Assembly (NCBI GenBank): GCA_910583735.1
Contig: CAJTXS010000023.1
Coordinates: 1-22,914 of the forward strand
DNA: 22,914 nucleotides
Direction of reading: 5' to 3'
Source of the DNA: an uncultured Christensenella sp.
GTDB taxonomy: Bacteria > Bacillota > Clostridia > Christensenellales > UBA3700
Position numbers and translations under genes: made by a program. Below the pieces are notes generated by a model. The model had not been told where the DNA came from and searched no databases. It saw nothing but the letters and a program-made list of their open reading frames with translations. Shown here piece by piece: positions 15,801 through 22,210 of the stretch (positions within the stretch are counted from its first letter, which is position 1; every line of letters starts with the position of its first letter).

Positions 15801-16946
15801 CAAAATGCTCTCTATGCTCTTCGTCTGACCGTCATAAATAACTTCTTGCTTTACGGGCAGTTCGTATACTGCCGCTCCGTCCGCCTTAGTCAAGTTCAAG
15901 TGCAAAGCAGGGCGCACTGCAAAACTCAATGCTACGTATTGTCCGTCGAAAGCGCCCGTATCCTTAAGACAATATACGCCGTCGGCAACGCCAGACCCGC
16001 CCGAACGCAGCCATGTGTAAGTGGAATTCGATCTTTGACTATCCGACAGTTGCCAAAGTCCGTAATCCGACATTCCGTAACCGGTCTCGGTAAGCGACGG
16101 CAGCCAAATATAATCGTCCTTCCATTCCGAATAACCGTGTTTTGCCGAATAATTAAAGGTAGCGTTATACCAATTGACAGCGCCGCTCGGAGCGCCCCAT
16201 GCTTCGTTGGGCAGCGTGTAGCCTAAACTGCCTATCGGGCTGCCCGCCATCTGATTTTGCGTCGCTTGATATGTCACCTTGGCGGGGGTAACTATATAAT
16301 CGGTAAGCGAATCACTTGCCGTAGGCATTGTAAACCTTGCAAATTTATGCGAAGAAGTTTGCGCTACCGGCGTAAGCGACGTAGCTCCCGTGCTTGCCAC
16401 ATATCCGCTGCCGCCGCTATTCAGAGCATAAGCTCTTATATAGCTGCTGCTGTACATGCTGGAAGGATAATCAAGCGTAGGAGTATTGGACTGCCATAAA
16501 TTCCATTTACAAGTATCGCTTGACGAAGCAAGCCACAATGTAGCAATCGTATTCCCGTCACTATCCTTAGTAACATCCGTTATATGCCAATTTTCTCCGC
16601 CGAACATTACCGTGACGTCCTTGCTATCGTTATTGCTCCTTATATCTTGCGCAGTCAATTCTCCCGTACTTGTCAATAAAGTATTGACATCCGATAGTTT
16701 AGAGCCGTCCGAGCCGGTTATATAATCGTATAGTTTACTTAAATTTTCTCCGCTGAAATGCTTCGTCTTATTGATACTGTCAACGCCCTTATATATTTCT
16801 CCAACGCTTGCAATGCCGCCTGCTCCTGCGGTATTCGATATAATTAAGTCCTCATTCGCGCTATTAAAACAGAGTGCGCCGCTCATAAAAACAACTATTG
16901 CTACAAGTGCAATTATTATATATAATTTAATCTTTCTTACAGTCAT
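12816..16946 (-). CDS. Large membrane-anchored surface protein with DUF6273-like and Ig-like/MBG-like modules
   Basis: A 1,376-aa extracellular protein. Residues 1-28 are a signal peptide or anchor (MTVRKIKLYIII ... SGALCF). About 85-350 resemble the DUF6273 domain common in gut Clostridia surface proteins (VMFGGENWHIT, IATLWLASSS, SSSYIRAYALNSG, WLRSGG, FAVRPALHLNL). The remainder is a chain of beta modules with YDGQ or YNGQ starts (MBG/Ig-like), one with IGEQFNATGMIVYGIYPDG and LTEGDNTITVSY resembling a Big_3/4 bacterial Ig domain. A single C-terminal membrane helix (about 1330-1352) precedes a basic RRIPKPNVG tail. I chose ATG 16946 because AGGT lies about 7 nt upstream and the signal peptide starts here. 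The frame is open to 17003, but those codons lie in a palindrome. Likely role: adhesion or structure at the cell surface. Confidence 0.85.
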   Translation of the reverse strand: MTVRKIKLYIIIALVAIVVFMSGALCFNSANEDLIISNTAGAGGIASVGEIYKGVDSINKTKHFSGENLSKLYDYITGSDGSKLSDVNTLLTSTGELTAQDIRSNNDSKDVTVMFGGENWHITDVTKDSDGNTIATLWLASSSDTCKWNLWQSNTPTLDYPSSMYSSSYIRAYALNSGGSGYVASTGATSLTPVAQTSSHKFARFTMPTASDSLTDYIVTPAKVTYQATQNQMAGSPIGSLGYTLPNEAWGAPSGAVNWYNATFNYSAKHGYSEWKDDYIWLPSLTETGYGMSDYGLWQLSDSQRSNSTYTWLRSGGSGVADGVYCLKDTGAFDGQYVALSFAVRPALHLNLTKADGAAVYELPVKQEVIYDGQTKSIESILKDKALMQAAMTLSASSQVSGTNADEYTAKITLSAPYKWATPNSGGGFTTSAGTVAKDYKWKINPKQLSLTWSGISSSYVWRSDLLADLQKYKPVIGGGVAADNLDVQLTYDGSANNTKLDTSGAHKIKADIVTNNTASGAAALLKQNYIMPLANSLEYTYTVKKAEQLAPILSIDYENEKLIPTNPTVNGQDRRPWLQYKDDSGNWQAVVDMKIPDAIMVGGAVSFRYKVPASHTDYIEDSGEYSLIIPKRQTAGNMAIDYEKETVSIGGGYSYYIGANAPGATDNYNVAAADVSLDLGAGGLNKIVEQGQTENKIYYYVSAIAGTAFRSDIEELLIPARRAAPELSINYKTEKTGQPVTSKVTYTITGYDAPARGNGNLVDLSPDRTSKTMRAWYAADENNFKSKEAVLTIPARPAAPIIEYDIDSEEYLNGNAPTDKMEYRASTSTLWDKADENTKPKRGTYVFRYTAVEEDKDNGITGAFASIESVVVDYGNKTISVSVKWKDERGGDFLSAYDYSGEVIKPTAVFYTAGDNGEQVPVPSGIIRYVITNSLGMTELNPKDADTYKVVVSITDAAYTVTDGEIEYSINKLKISVPTVARQAVYNGQEQDIRQCLSNYDPAYTDAAGYTARNVSIDGYVLNLVLKNSNYEWADGRQENYVNIDWNIAPLERAVMWGKRSFTYDGSIKCPEGEIAGCDGEKVTLIYKGDTDAYKIHKGYTVTASISRDDPNYLNYTLTAGSESVTFDIVLGVGMTLIFIEWTDSEGNAFTDGGSLKYSGGVQHPKAVARKDSADGEILTDIEIEYVDADGNPITSEWTGSYSVRIKVDNTLYGIDGECLESVSYNIIVDDNGDGEYKIIRIEIGGNYKSSYTIGEQFNATGMIVYGIYPDGERAEINVNDYTYAPKEALTEGDNTITVSYGDLSASFIVRAGSISGPMSGDFDGSKFVSKKMFAICMSGVAALITVCVLLVCVVIHLARRIPKPNVGAGEEESD

Positions 16947-16985
16947 TAATTTACCTGAAAAAATGCTTCGATTTTCTCTCTTTTG

Positions 16986-17016
16986 AGGTGGACCTATTAA
17001 CATAATAGGTCCACCT
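16986..17016 (-). promoter_or_regulatory. Perfect 14-bp palindrome in the leader of the surface protein gene
   Basis: The arms AGGTGGACCTATTA (16986-16999) and TAATAGGTCCACCT (17003-17016) flank a 3-nt loop. In the minus-strand mRNA it would form a very stable hairpin about 40 nt ahead of the start codon. Its inner part (16991-17012) recurs in inverted orientation at 17139-17160. Confidence 0.8.
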
Positions 17017-17041
17017 GTTTCACTGCAAAAAGCTATTTTTA

Positions 17042-17070
17042 ATTATATATTAGAAATATATATTCTTAAA
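17042..17070 (-). promoter_or_regulatory. Candidate promoter of the surface protein gene
   Basis: Minus-strand TTTAAG (17065-17070), a 17-bp spacer and TATAAT (17042-17047). The -35 match is weak, but the -10 is perfect and no better pair is present. The leader of about 90 nt would include the palindrome at 16986-17016. Confidence 0.45.
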
Positions 17071-17095
17071 TCGTATCGAAAAAGGACATTATATA

Positions 17096-17124
17096 TTGCA
17101 TATATTGCTTAAAAGTATTATAAT
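17096..17124 (+). promoter_or_regulatory. Plus-strand promoter with no gene behind it
   Basis: TTGCAT (17096-17101), 17 bp, TATAAT (17119-17124). The transcript would run directly into the hairpin at 17139-17170, giving an RNA of only about 40 nt. It may also be chance in AT-rich DNA. Confidence 0.5.
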
Positions 17125-17138
17125 ATAGAGGATATTAA

Positions 17139-17170
17139 GGACCTATTATGTTAATAGGTCTATCTTTTTT
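17139..17170 (+). terminator. Palindrome with U tract (inverted partner of 16991-17012)
   Basis: GACCTATTA (17140-17148) and TAATAGGTC (17152-17160) form a stem with a 3-nt loop. On the plus strand TATCTTTTTT follows, so it has the form of an intrinsic terminator. The same 22 bases occur in reverse orientation at 16991-17012. Confidence 0.55.
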
Positions 17171-17199
17171 CTTGTAAAGTATTTGAATGTCATTATTGA

Positions 17200-17865
17200 T
17201 TATCGATGCGCAAGCATCGCTTTTACAACCTCGATTGCAACATCTCTCGGCTTATCTGCCGTAGCATATTCCGCATAGCACTCCGCGATAAATTCGCCTA
17301 TATTACAGGACGCGTATGTGCTTACGCTATACATATTGTCATTATATAACTTGTCAATTATCTCGCTGCTACTAAGATTTAATACGCAATCTATCGCGTG
17401 TCCCACTTCGTGCGCGATTGCCTGCCTTATACCTCCCGAGCCTGCGCTTATCCAGCCCTTTGCTATGCTCTCTTTAAGTCTTGCCTCGTAGCCCGTTATA
17501 TCCTGTGTTACTTTCCTCGATATATAAATGCCGCGATACTCGGATATAATCTTACTTGCGATATCGCTCCCTTCCGCGCTCGGCAGATAGCACATACCCG
17601 CTACATTATCCAAGCCGATTGATTTTATAATACTATCCCCGTCCGCTCCCGCTCTGTTTAACTCCGCCTTGCAGATGCGTATCATATTATCTATTACGCC
17701 TACGCAGCTTATTGCTCTCTTTACCTTCGGTATCTCCTTCGCCGCTTTGCTTACAGTCTCTATTATTGCTTTTACCGTATAATCGTCCCTGTCTATATCA
17801 AAATAATCTACTACAGTATATCCCGAGCATATGCGTAATCTGCCCGTATCTTCCGATGTGCGCAC
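17200..17865 (-). CDS. Zincin-type HExxH metallopeptidase domain protein
   Basis: A 221-aa protein whose C-terminal part carries a zincin active site: AIAHEVGHAID places H152, E153 and H156, and GEFIAECYAEY (190-200) supplies the downstream Glu ligand (E191 or E195). The layout resembles the anthrax-lethal-factor-like zincins found as toxin domains or in phage MuF-type proteins, and less so classical secreted peptidases. The N-terminal half is not recognised, and there is no signal peptide. The start is GTG 17865, with AAGGAAAG about 8 nt upstream. A TAA lies immediately before it in frame, so the protein either begins exactly here or lost a longer N-terminus. No immunity-like gene is adjacent. 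Substrate unknown. Confidence 0.65.
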   Translation of the reverse strand: MRTSEDTGRLRICSGYTVVDYFDIDRDDYTVKAIIETVSKAAKEIPKVKRAISCVGVIDNMIRICKAELNRAGADGDSIIKSIGLDNVAGMCYLPSAEGSDIASKIISEYRGIYISRKVTQDITGYEARLKESIAKGWISAGSGGIRQAIAHEVGHAIDCVLNLSSSEIIDKLYNDNMYSVSTYASCNIGEFIAECYAEYATADKPRDVAIEVVKAMLAHR

Positions 17866-17869
17866 TTAA

Positions 17870-18188
17870 TAATCTTTCCTTAGAGTGTCTTTACTGATTT
17901 GTCTTAATTACTCGATGTCTTAATCCGTTGTAGAAATGCTCGGTTATTTAATCTGTCGTGAATGCGTTAAATCTTAATCGCTCGTATAAGTAAAGTCTTA
18001 TTAAAGTTATTATATATTATAGTAATCGTTTAGCAAAATCACTTACCTGATATAGACGCTTTTTACCTATATTACAGGCTTAGCTCTCTATAGAAGCGAT
18101 AAGTATTAAAATGTATACTATAATGCCGTTTAATAAAAAGTTATGCGCGCGTAGCCCTCGCGCGAAAACATAGATGATTATAATCGTA
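17870..18188. other. AT-rich intergenic region upstream of the metallopeptidase gene
   Basis: About 320 bp without an open frame. The only element I can propose is a minus-strand promoter pair, TTGCTA (18031-18036), 16 bp, TATAAT (18009-18014), which would give a long leader of about 135 nt to GTG 17865. Several CTTAAT words recur between 17905 and 17980, without clear periodicity. Confidence 0.35.
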
Positions 18189-18220
18189 TAAAAAAATAAG
18201 CACGGATTACTCCGTGCTCG
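18189..18220 (-). terminator. Intrinsic terminator of rpsT
   Basis: AGCACGGA (18199-18206) pairs with TCCGTGCT (18211-18218) across a 4-nt loop. On the minus strand it is followed by TATTTTTTT. It lies 33 nt past the rpsT stop. Confidence 0.9.
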
Positions 18221-18252
18221 CATTACTCTTAAGGTAATTGACAGCCGCTTAA

Positions 18253-18525
18253 TTACTTATTGTTTTCGAGTGCGGCAAGCTCCTTAGAAAGTCTGGCAAT
18301 CTTCCTGCTGGCGGTGTTGGGATGATATACGCCGTCGCTCTTGGCGCGGTTGATCAAAGACACCGTCTCGGGCAGCAAAGTCTTAGCCGTCTCCACATCT
18401 CCTGCGGTTACGGCAGCCCTAAACTTCTTAACGCTGTTGCGTACGCGAGTACGCTTGGCAACGTTGATATCGTTGGACTTTTGATTGGTTATGACTCTCT
18501 TTTTCTGAGACTTAATCTGTGGCAT
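18253..18525 (-). CDS. rpsT: Ribosomal protein S20
   Basis: A 90-aa basic protein of the 30S subunit that binds 16S rRNA. Sequence landmarks are MPQIKSQKKRVITNQK at the start, the RTRVRNSVKKFR helix and YHPNTASRKIARLSKEL near the end; length is normal for the family. CGGAGG lies 7 nt before ATG 18525. It has its own promoter and terminator and is divergent from gpr, the arrangement also seen in Bacillus and Clostridia. Confidence 0.97.
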   Translation of the reverse strand: MPQIKSQKKRVITNQKSNDINVAKRTRVRNSVKKFRAAVTAGDVETAKTLLPETVSLINRAKSDGVYHPNTASRKIARLSKELAALENNK

Positions 18526-18568
18526 ATTTACCTCCGATTAACGTGTATCGTTATTTATTCGCTTAACA

Positions 18569-18597
18569 ATTCTATCACAACGCGGTATATAAAGCAA
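18569..18597 (-). promoter_or_regulatory. rpsT promoter
   Basis: Minus-strand TTGCTT (18592-18597), 17-bp spacer, TAGAAT (18569-18574). The leader of about 38 nt to ATG 18525 is short, leaving little room for complex autoregulation. Confidence 0.75.
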
Positions 18598-18651
18598 GGA
18601 ATTAATATCTTTAATATAATAAAATTTTGCTTTTGCGGCAAAAATAAAAGC

Positions 18652-19383
18652 ATGAAATACAGCATATTGGAGTGCGAAGCGGCATCGGATGCCGCGATAG
18701 GCGGCAAAAGCAAAGTCTTAGGGGCATGCGAGATAGTCTGCTCGAGATTGGAGAACGGCGCGACCTGCTATACCGTAATGCCTCGCGGCAGAGCAAAGAC
18801 GCCGCGAGGCGGCAGAGACAGCCTCGACGAGTATTACGGACAGGCGGGCGACGCCCTGGCTGCGTGCCTTAAGCGATTAATCGGGAAAAGGAAGTTTAAG
18901 CGCGTACTGATAGTCGGACTGGGCAATCGCGGCATGACGGCGGACGCGCTGGGCAACAAGGTAATTTCACTGCTCGACGCGGGCGGAAAGGCTCCTCACA
19001 TATCCCTTATAGCGCCGCAGGTGAGCATAGCTACGGGCATAGACAGCAGCGACGTGGTGCGCGGCGTAGCAGGCAGAATAGAGCCCGACCTGATAGTGCT
19101 AACGGACACACTCGCTACCGCCTATTACGGCAGAGTCGGGGCGTGCTATCAGGCGGCGGACAAGGCGATTATCCCCGGAAGCGGCGTGGGCGGCGGCAAC
19201 GGCGGCTATGCCGACCTCAACGCTCCCGTCATATCTATAGGCGCGCCGCTCGTGATTACGGCAAGGGCGCTCGGACTCGACATCGACGACGCCTTTACGC
19301 CTGCGGACATCGACCTGTGCGTGGACAGATGCGGCAAGGATATCGCACGCGCTATAAATGTCGCGCTGGGCAGAGCCTGTTGA
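18652..19383 (+). CDS. gpr: Spore germination protease GPR-like (peptidase family A25)
   Basis: A 243-aa protein of the GPR family, which degrades small acid-soluble spore proteins during germination. The core is clear: VLIVGLGNRGMTADALGNKV (84-103, given in full as 20 residues), LIAPQVSIATGIDSSDVVRG, PDLIVLTDTLAT and IIPGSGVGGG. D98 and D152 sit where the two essential Asp residues of the family are expected. The product is much shorter than the 320-370 aa usual for GPR, and the N-terminal region with the self-processing TDLA-type sequence is not recognisable, so maturation may differ. ATG 18652 is chosen because the family pattern begins after it; there is no strong Shine-Dalgarno sequence. 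It is divergent from rpsT and followed by murI and not by spoIIP. Confidence 0.85.
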   Translation: MKYSILECEAASDAAIGGKSKVLGACEIVCSRLENGATCYTVMPRGRAKTPRGGRDSLDEYYGQAGDALAACLKRLIGKRKFKRVLIVGLGNRGMTADALGNKVISLLDAGGKAPHISLIAPQVSIATGIDSSDVVRGVAGRIEPDLIVLTDTLATAYYGRVGACYQAADKAIIPGSGVGGGNGGYADLNAPVISIGAPLVITARALGLDIDDAFTPADIDLCVDRCGKDIARAINVALGRAC

Positions 19384-19442
19384 TTAATCCTAAGTACGCG
19401 CGCCTACGCATTACAGAGCCCGAGCACGCATACATTGATAAT

Positions 19443-20186
19443 ATGGTAATCGGTGTAATAGATTCGGGTATAGGCGGTCTGACCACTCTTAAAGAAATAA
19501 TACGGGTAAGAGGCGGCGGAGATTATATATATTATCTCGACAACGCGCGCCACCCTTACGGCATTCGCTCCGAAAAGGAGATATATTCATACATGCGCAA
19601 GGCGTGCGACACGCTGGCGTTACTGGGCGCGGAAGCGATAGCGATAGCTTGCAATACGGCAACAGCGGTATGTATAGACGACCTGCGCCGCGAATACCCC
19701 GACACGCCTTTTATAGGTATAGAACCGTCGATAAAGCCTGCGGTGCGCCACGGCGAAAATATATGCGTGCTCGCCACTCCTCTCACGCTCAAGCAAGAGA
19801 GATTCTCCAAGCTGCTGACGGGCGCTACATTCCATATGCCCGACTGCACGGGTCTTGCCGATGCTATAGAGGAAGAATATCCATGCCTTGCCCGAGCGCA
19901 AAAGACGTTGACTAAGGCGTTGTATCGCTTCAGCGACATACGCTTCGACAGCGCGGTGCTCGGCTGCACGCACTACAGCTATCTCGGCGATTGGATATCC
20001 AAGATACTTGGGTGCCCTTGCTTCGACGGCAACGGCGGCGTAGCGAGACAGACGCGGCGCATCTGCGGCGACGAGCAATCCCCCGCCCGCGTAGCGCTTA
20101 TCGTTACGGGCAAAGGCAGCGCGCCGAGATATCTCGACCTAAGCAATCTTTACCTCGGCTCGCCCGTATACCTCATCGAGCCATAG
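19443..20186 (+). CDS. murI: Glutamate racemase
   Basis: A 247-aa enzyme that converts L- to D-glutamate for peptidoglycan. Motifs are IGVIDSGIGGLTTL at the start (D7, S8), DNARHPYG at 33-40, AIACNTATA with the first catalytic Cys C70, and LGCTHYSYL with the second, C175, and H177. Length is slightly below average. ATG 19443 is the only start that gives the conserved N-terminus; it has no good Shine-Dalgarno sequence, so translation may depend on coupling to gpr, 59 bp upstream. D-glutamate supply fits the envelope-related genes nearby. Confidence 0.95.
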   Translation: MVIGVIDSGIGGLTTLKEIIRVRGGGDYIYYLDNARHPYGIRSEKEIYSYMRKACDTLALLGAEAIAIACNTATAVCIDDLRREYPDTPFIGIEPSIKPAVRHGENICVLATPLTLKQERFSKLLTGATFHMPDCTGLADAIEEEYPCLARAQKTLTKALYRFSDIRFDSAVLGCTHYSYLGDWISKILGCPCFDGNGGVARQTRRICGDEQSPARVALIVTGKGSAPRYLDLSNLYLGSPVYLIEP

Positions 20187-20198
20187 AGCAGAAAATTA

Positions 20199-20228
20199 TT
20201 GCAAAAAGACCGTCTTGTGCTTTATAAT
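20199..20228 (+). promoter_or_regulatory. Promoter of the phosphohexomutase gene
   Basis: TTGCAA (20199-20204), 18-bp spacer, TATAAT (20223-20228). The leader is only about 14 nt and holds the ribosome binding site AGAGAGG. Confidence 0.7.
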
Positions 20229-20248
20229 ATAACGCAGAGAGGTACTGT

Positions 20249-21988
20249 ATGGACTACACGCAACAATATAAAATCTGGACTGAAAAAGCGGACAAGGCTT
20301 ACTTGAAGGAACTCAAGGCGCTGTCCGGCGACGACAAGGAGCTCAAGGAGAGATTTTCTATGCCGCTCGCATTCGGGACCGCGGGCATGCGCGGCGTGCT
20401 TGGCATGGGCATCGGCAATATGAACGTATATACCGTAGCGCGCGCCACTAAGGGACTTGCCGAGTATATCAAGAGCGAAGAAGCGCAGAAAAGAGGCGTA
20501 ATTATATCTTACGACACTCGCAGAATGTCTTACGAGTTTGCTCTCGTGACGGCGCGAGTGCTTGCCGCTCAAGGCGTAACCGCTTACCTATTCGAGGACG
20601 TGCGTCCCGTACCCATGTGCTCCTTTGCGGTAAGACACTTGGGCTGCAAGGCGGGCGTAATGATCACCGCCTCTCACAATCCCAAGGAGTATAACGGCTA
20701 TAAAGTGTACGGCGAGGACGGCGCGCAGATGTCGCCCGAGGCGACGGCTAAAGTAGTCAAGTATATCGACGAGTCCGATTACTTCGACATCCCTATGGCG
20801 GATGTAGTAACCGACGAGCGGGACATCATCAAAGGCAAGGACAACTACTGTCTGTCCGACAACATCACCGTAATCGGCAGCAGTGTAGACAATCGCTACT
20901 TCGACGAAGTAGCCAAGCTGTCGCTGTCGCAAGACGAAGTATCGGCTGTAGGCAAGGATATTAAGATAGTATACTCTCCTCTGCACGGCAGCGGATACAT
21001 GCCCGTGACGACCATGCTTAAGCGCATGGGTATCAGCGCGGACATCGTGGAGGAGCAGAGACTGCCCGACCCCGACTTCCCTACCGTGACCGTCCCCAAT
21101 CCCGAGCAGCCCGAAGCGCTCGCGCTCGGCATCTCTCTCGCTAATAAGACTGGCAGCGACCTCGTGATCGGCACAGACCCCGACTGCGACCGCATGGGCA
21201 TAGCGGTAAGGGACGACCAAGGTCAATTCGTAACGCTTACAGGCAATCAGATAGGCTGTCTGCTCATGGACTATGTGCTAAGCCGCAGAGCCGACCTGGG
21301 CGCCATGCCCGACAACGCTGCGGTAGTCAAGACCATAGTCACCACAAGGCTTGCCAACCGTATAGCAGACGCTTACGGCGCTAAGGTGTACGACGTGCTT
21401 ACGGGCTTTAAGTTCATAGGCGAGAAGATTAAGCAGTGGGAAGAAAATCAGCACCGCACATTTATGTTCGGCTTCGAGGAGAGTTACGGCTATCTGTGCG
21501 GCACTCACGCAAGGGATAAGGATGCCGTAGTGGCATCAATGCTCATTGCGGAGCTCGCCTGCTACTGTCTTGCTCACGGCGTGACGCTCTACGACAGACT
21601 GCGCGGCATATGGGCTAAGTACGGTTACTTCTGCGAGACGAGCAAGTCGCTGGTATTCAAGGGCTTAGACGGCATGGAGCGCATGTCGGGTATCATGGAG
21701 AAGCTTCGCGCATGTCCGCCCAAGAGCCTCGGCGGAAAGAGCGTATCCGCAGTGTCCGACTACTTATCGTCCGTCACGGAATACTCGGACGGCAAGCAAC
21801 AACTCATCAATCTGCCTAAAGCCAACGTGCTAAAGTATGAACTCGGCAGCGACATGTGGGCGTGCGTGCGCCCCAGCGGCACCGAACCCAAGCTAAAGAT
21901 ATACGTATCTACGGCGGGCGACGACAAGGTCAAGACGGAAGAGCTCAATAAGCTCATTCAGTCCGAGCTGTCCGCCTGCGCAGACTAA
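20249..21988 (+). CDS. Alpha-phosphohexomutase (phosphoglucomutase/phosphomannomutase)
   Basis: A 579-aa four-domain enzyme that interconverts hexose 1- and 6-phosphates, linking glycolysis to cell-wall and glycan precursors. The catalytic phosphoserine loop is TASHNP at 140-145 (S142), the magnesium loop DPDCDR at 310-315, the sugar-binding loop FGFEESYG at 407-414, and the phosphate-binding RPSGTEPKLKIY at 541-552. FGTAGMRG at 42-49 is the usual N-terminal motif. Length and pattern fit the PgcA-type Bacillota phosphoglucomutase better than GlmM (about 450 aa). AGAGAGG is 6 nt upstream of ATG 20249. Specificity for glucose versus mannose cannot be settled from sequence. Confidence 0.95.
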   Translation: MDYTQQYKIWTEKADKAYLKELKALSGDDKELKERFSMPLAFGTAGMRGVLGMGIGNMNVYTVARATKGLAEYIKSEEAQKRGVIISYDTRRMSYEFALVTARVLAAQGVTAYLFEDVRPVPMCSFAVRHLGCKAGVMITASHNPKEYNGYKVYGEDGAQMSPEATAKVVKYIDESDYFDIPMADVVTDERDIIKGKDNYCLSDNITVIGSSVDNRYFDEVAKLSLSQDEVSAVGKDIKIVYSPLHGSGYMPVTTMLKRMGISADIVEEQRLPDPDFPTVTVPNPEQPEALALGISLANKTGSDLVIGTDPDCDRMGIAVRDDQGQFVTLTGNQIGCLLMDYVLSRRADLGAMPDNAAVVKTIVTTRLANRIADAYGAKVYDVLTGFKFIGEKIKQWEENQHRTFMFGFEESYGYLCGTHARDKDAVVASMLIAELACYCLAHGVTLYDRLRGIWAKYGYFCETSKSLVFKGLDGMERMSGIMEKLRACPPKSLGGKSVSAVSDYLSSVTEYSDGKQQLINLPKANVLKYELGSDMWACVRPSGTEPKLKIYVSTAGDDKVKTEELNKLIQSELSACAD

Positions 21989-22039
21989 GCAATGACGGGC
22001 AACGGTGTCGCTCATAGGTATCGACCTGCTCCCCTAACG

Positions 22040-22101
22040 CGAATATAATTAAAATAAAAAAGGGTGTCCCGCCTGCATAAGGCTATGGGACGCCCTTAAT
22101 T
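22040..22101 (-). terminator. Terminator between convergent genes
   Basis: GGGTGTCCC (22062-22070) and GGGACGCCC (22087-22095) pair with one G-T, and GCCT/AGGC continue the stem inside. On the minus strand the stem is followed by TTTTTTATTTTAATT, a strong U tract. On the plus strand it is followed by TTAATTATT, so it probably ends both the mutase and the surface protein transcripts. Confidence 0.85.
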
Positions 22102-22210
22102 ATTACACTCGGATTTTTATCAAGCCTGCGCTATACTATAGTATCGCGTTATCATATATCCGCAACGCTCTTAACTGCCGCGCTCTTACCGACAATTGCC
22201 TTAAGCGATG

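Noticed and set aside
16947..17003. Extended N-terminus of the large surface protein starting at 17003.
   Set aside because: These 19 codons lie in and next to a perfect palindrome, lack a ribosome binding site, and would place the signal peptide away from the N-terminus.
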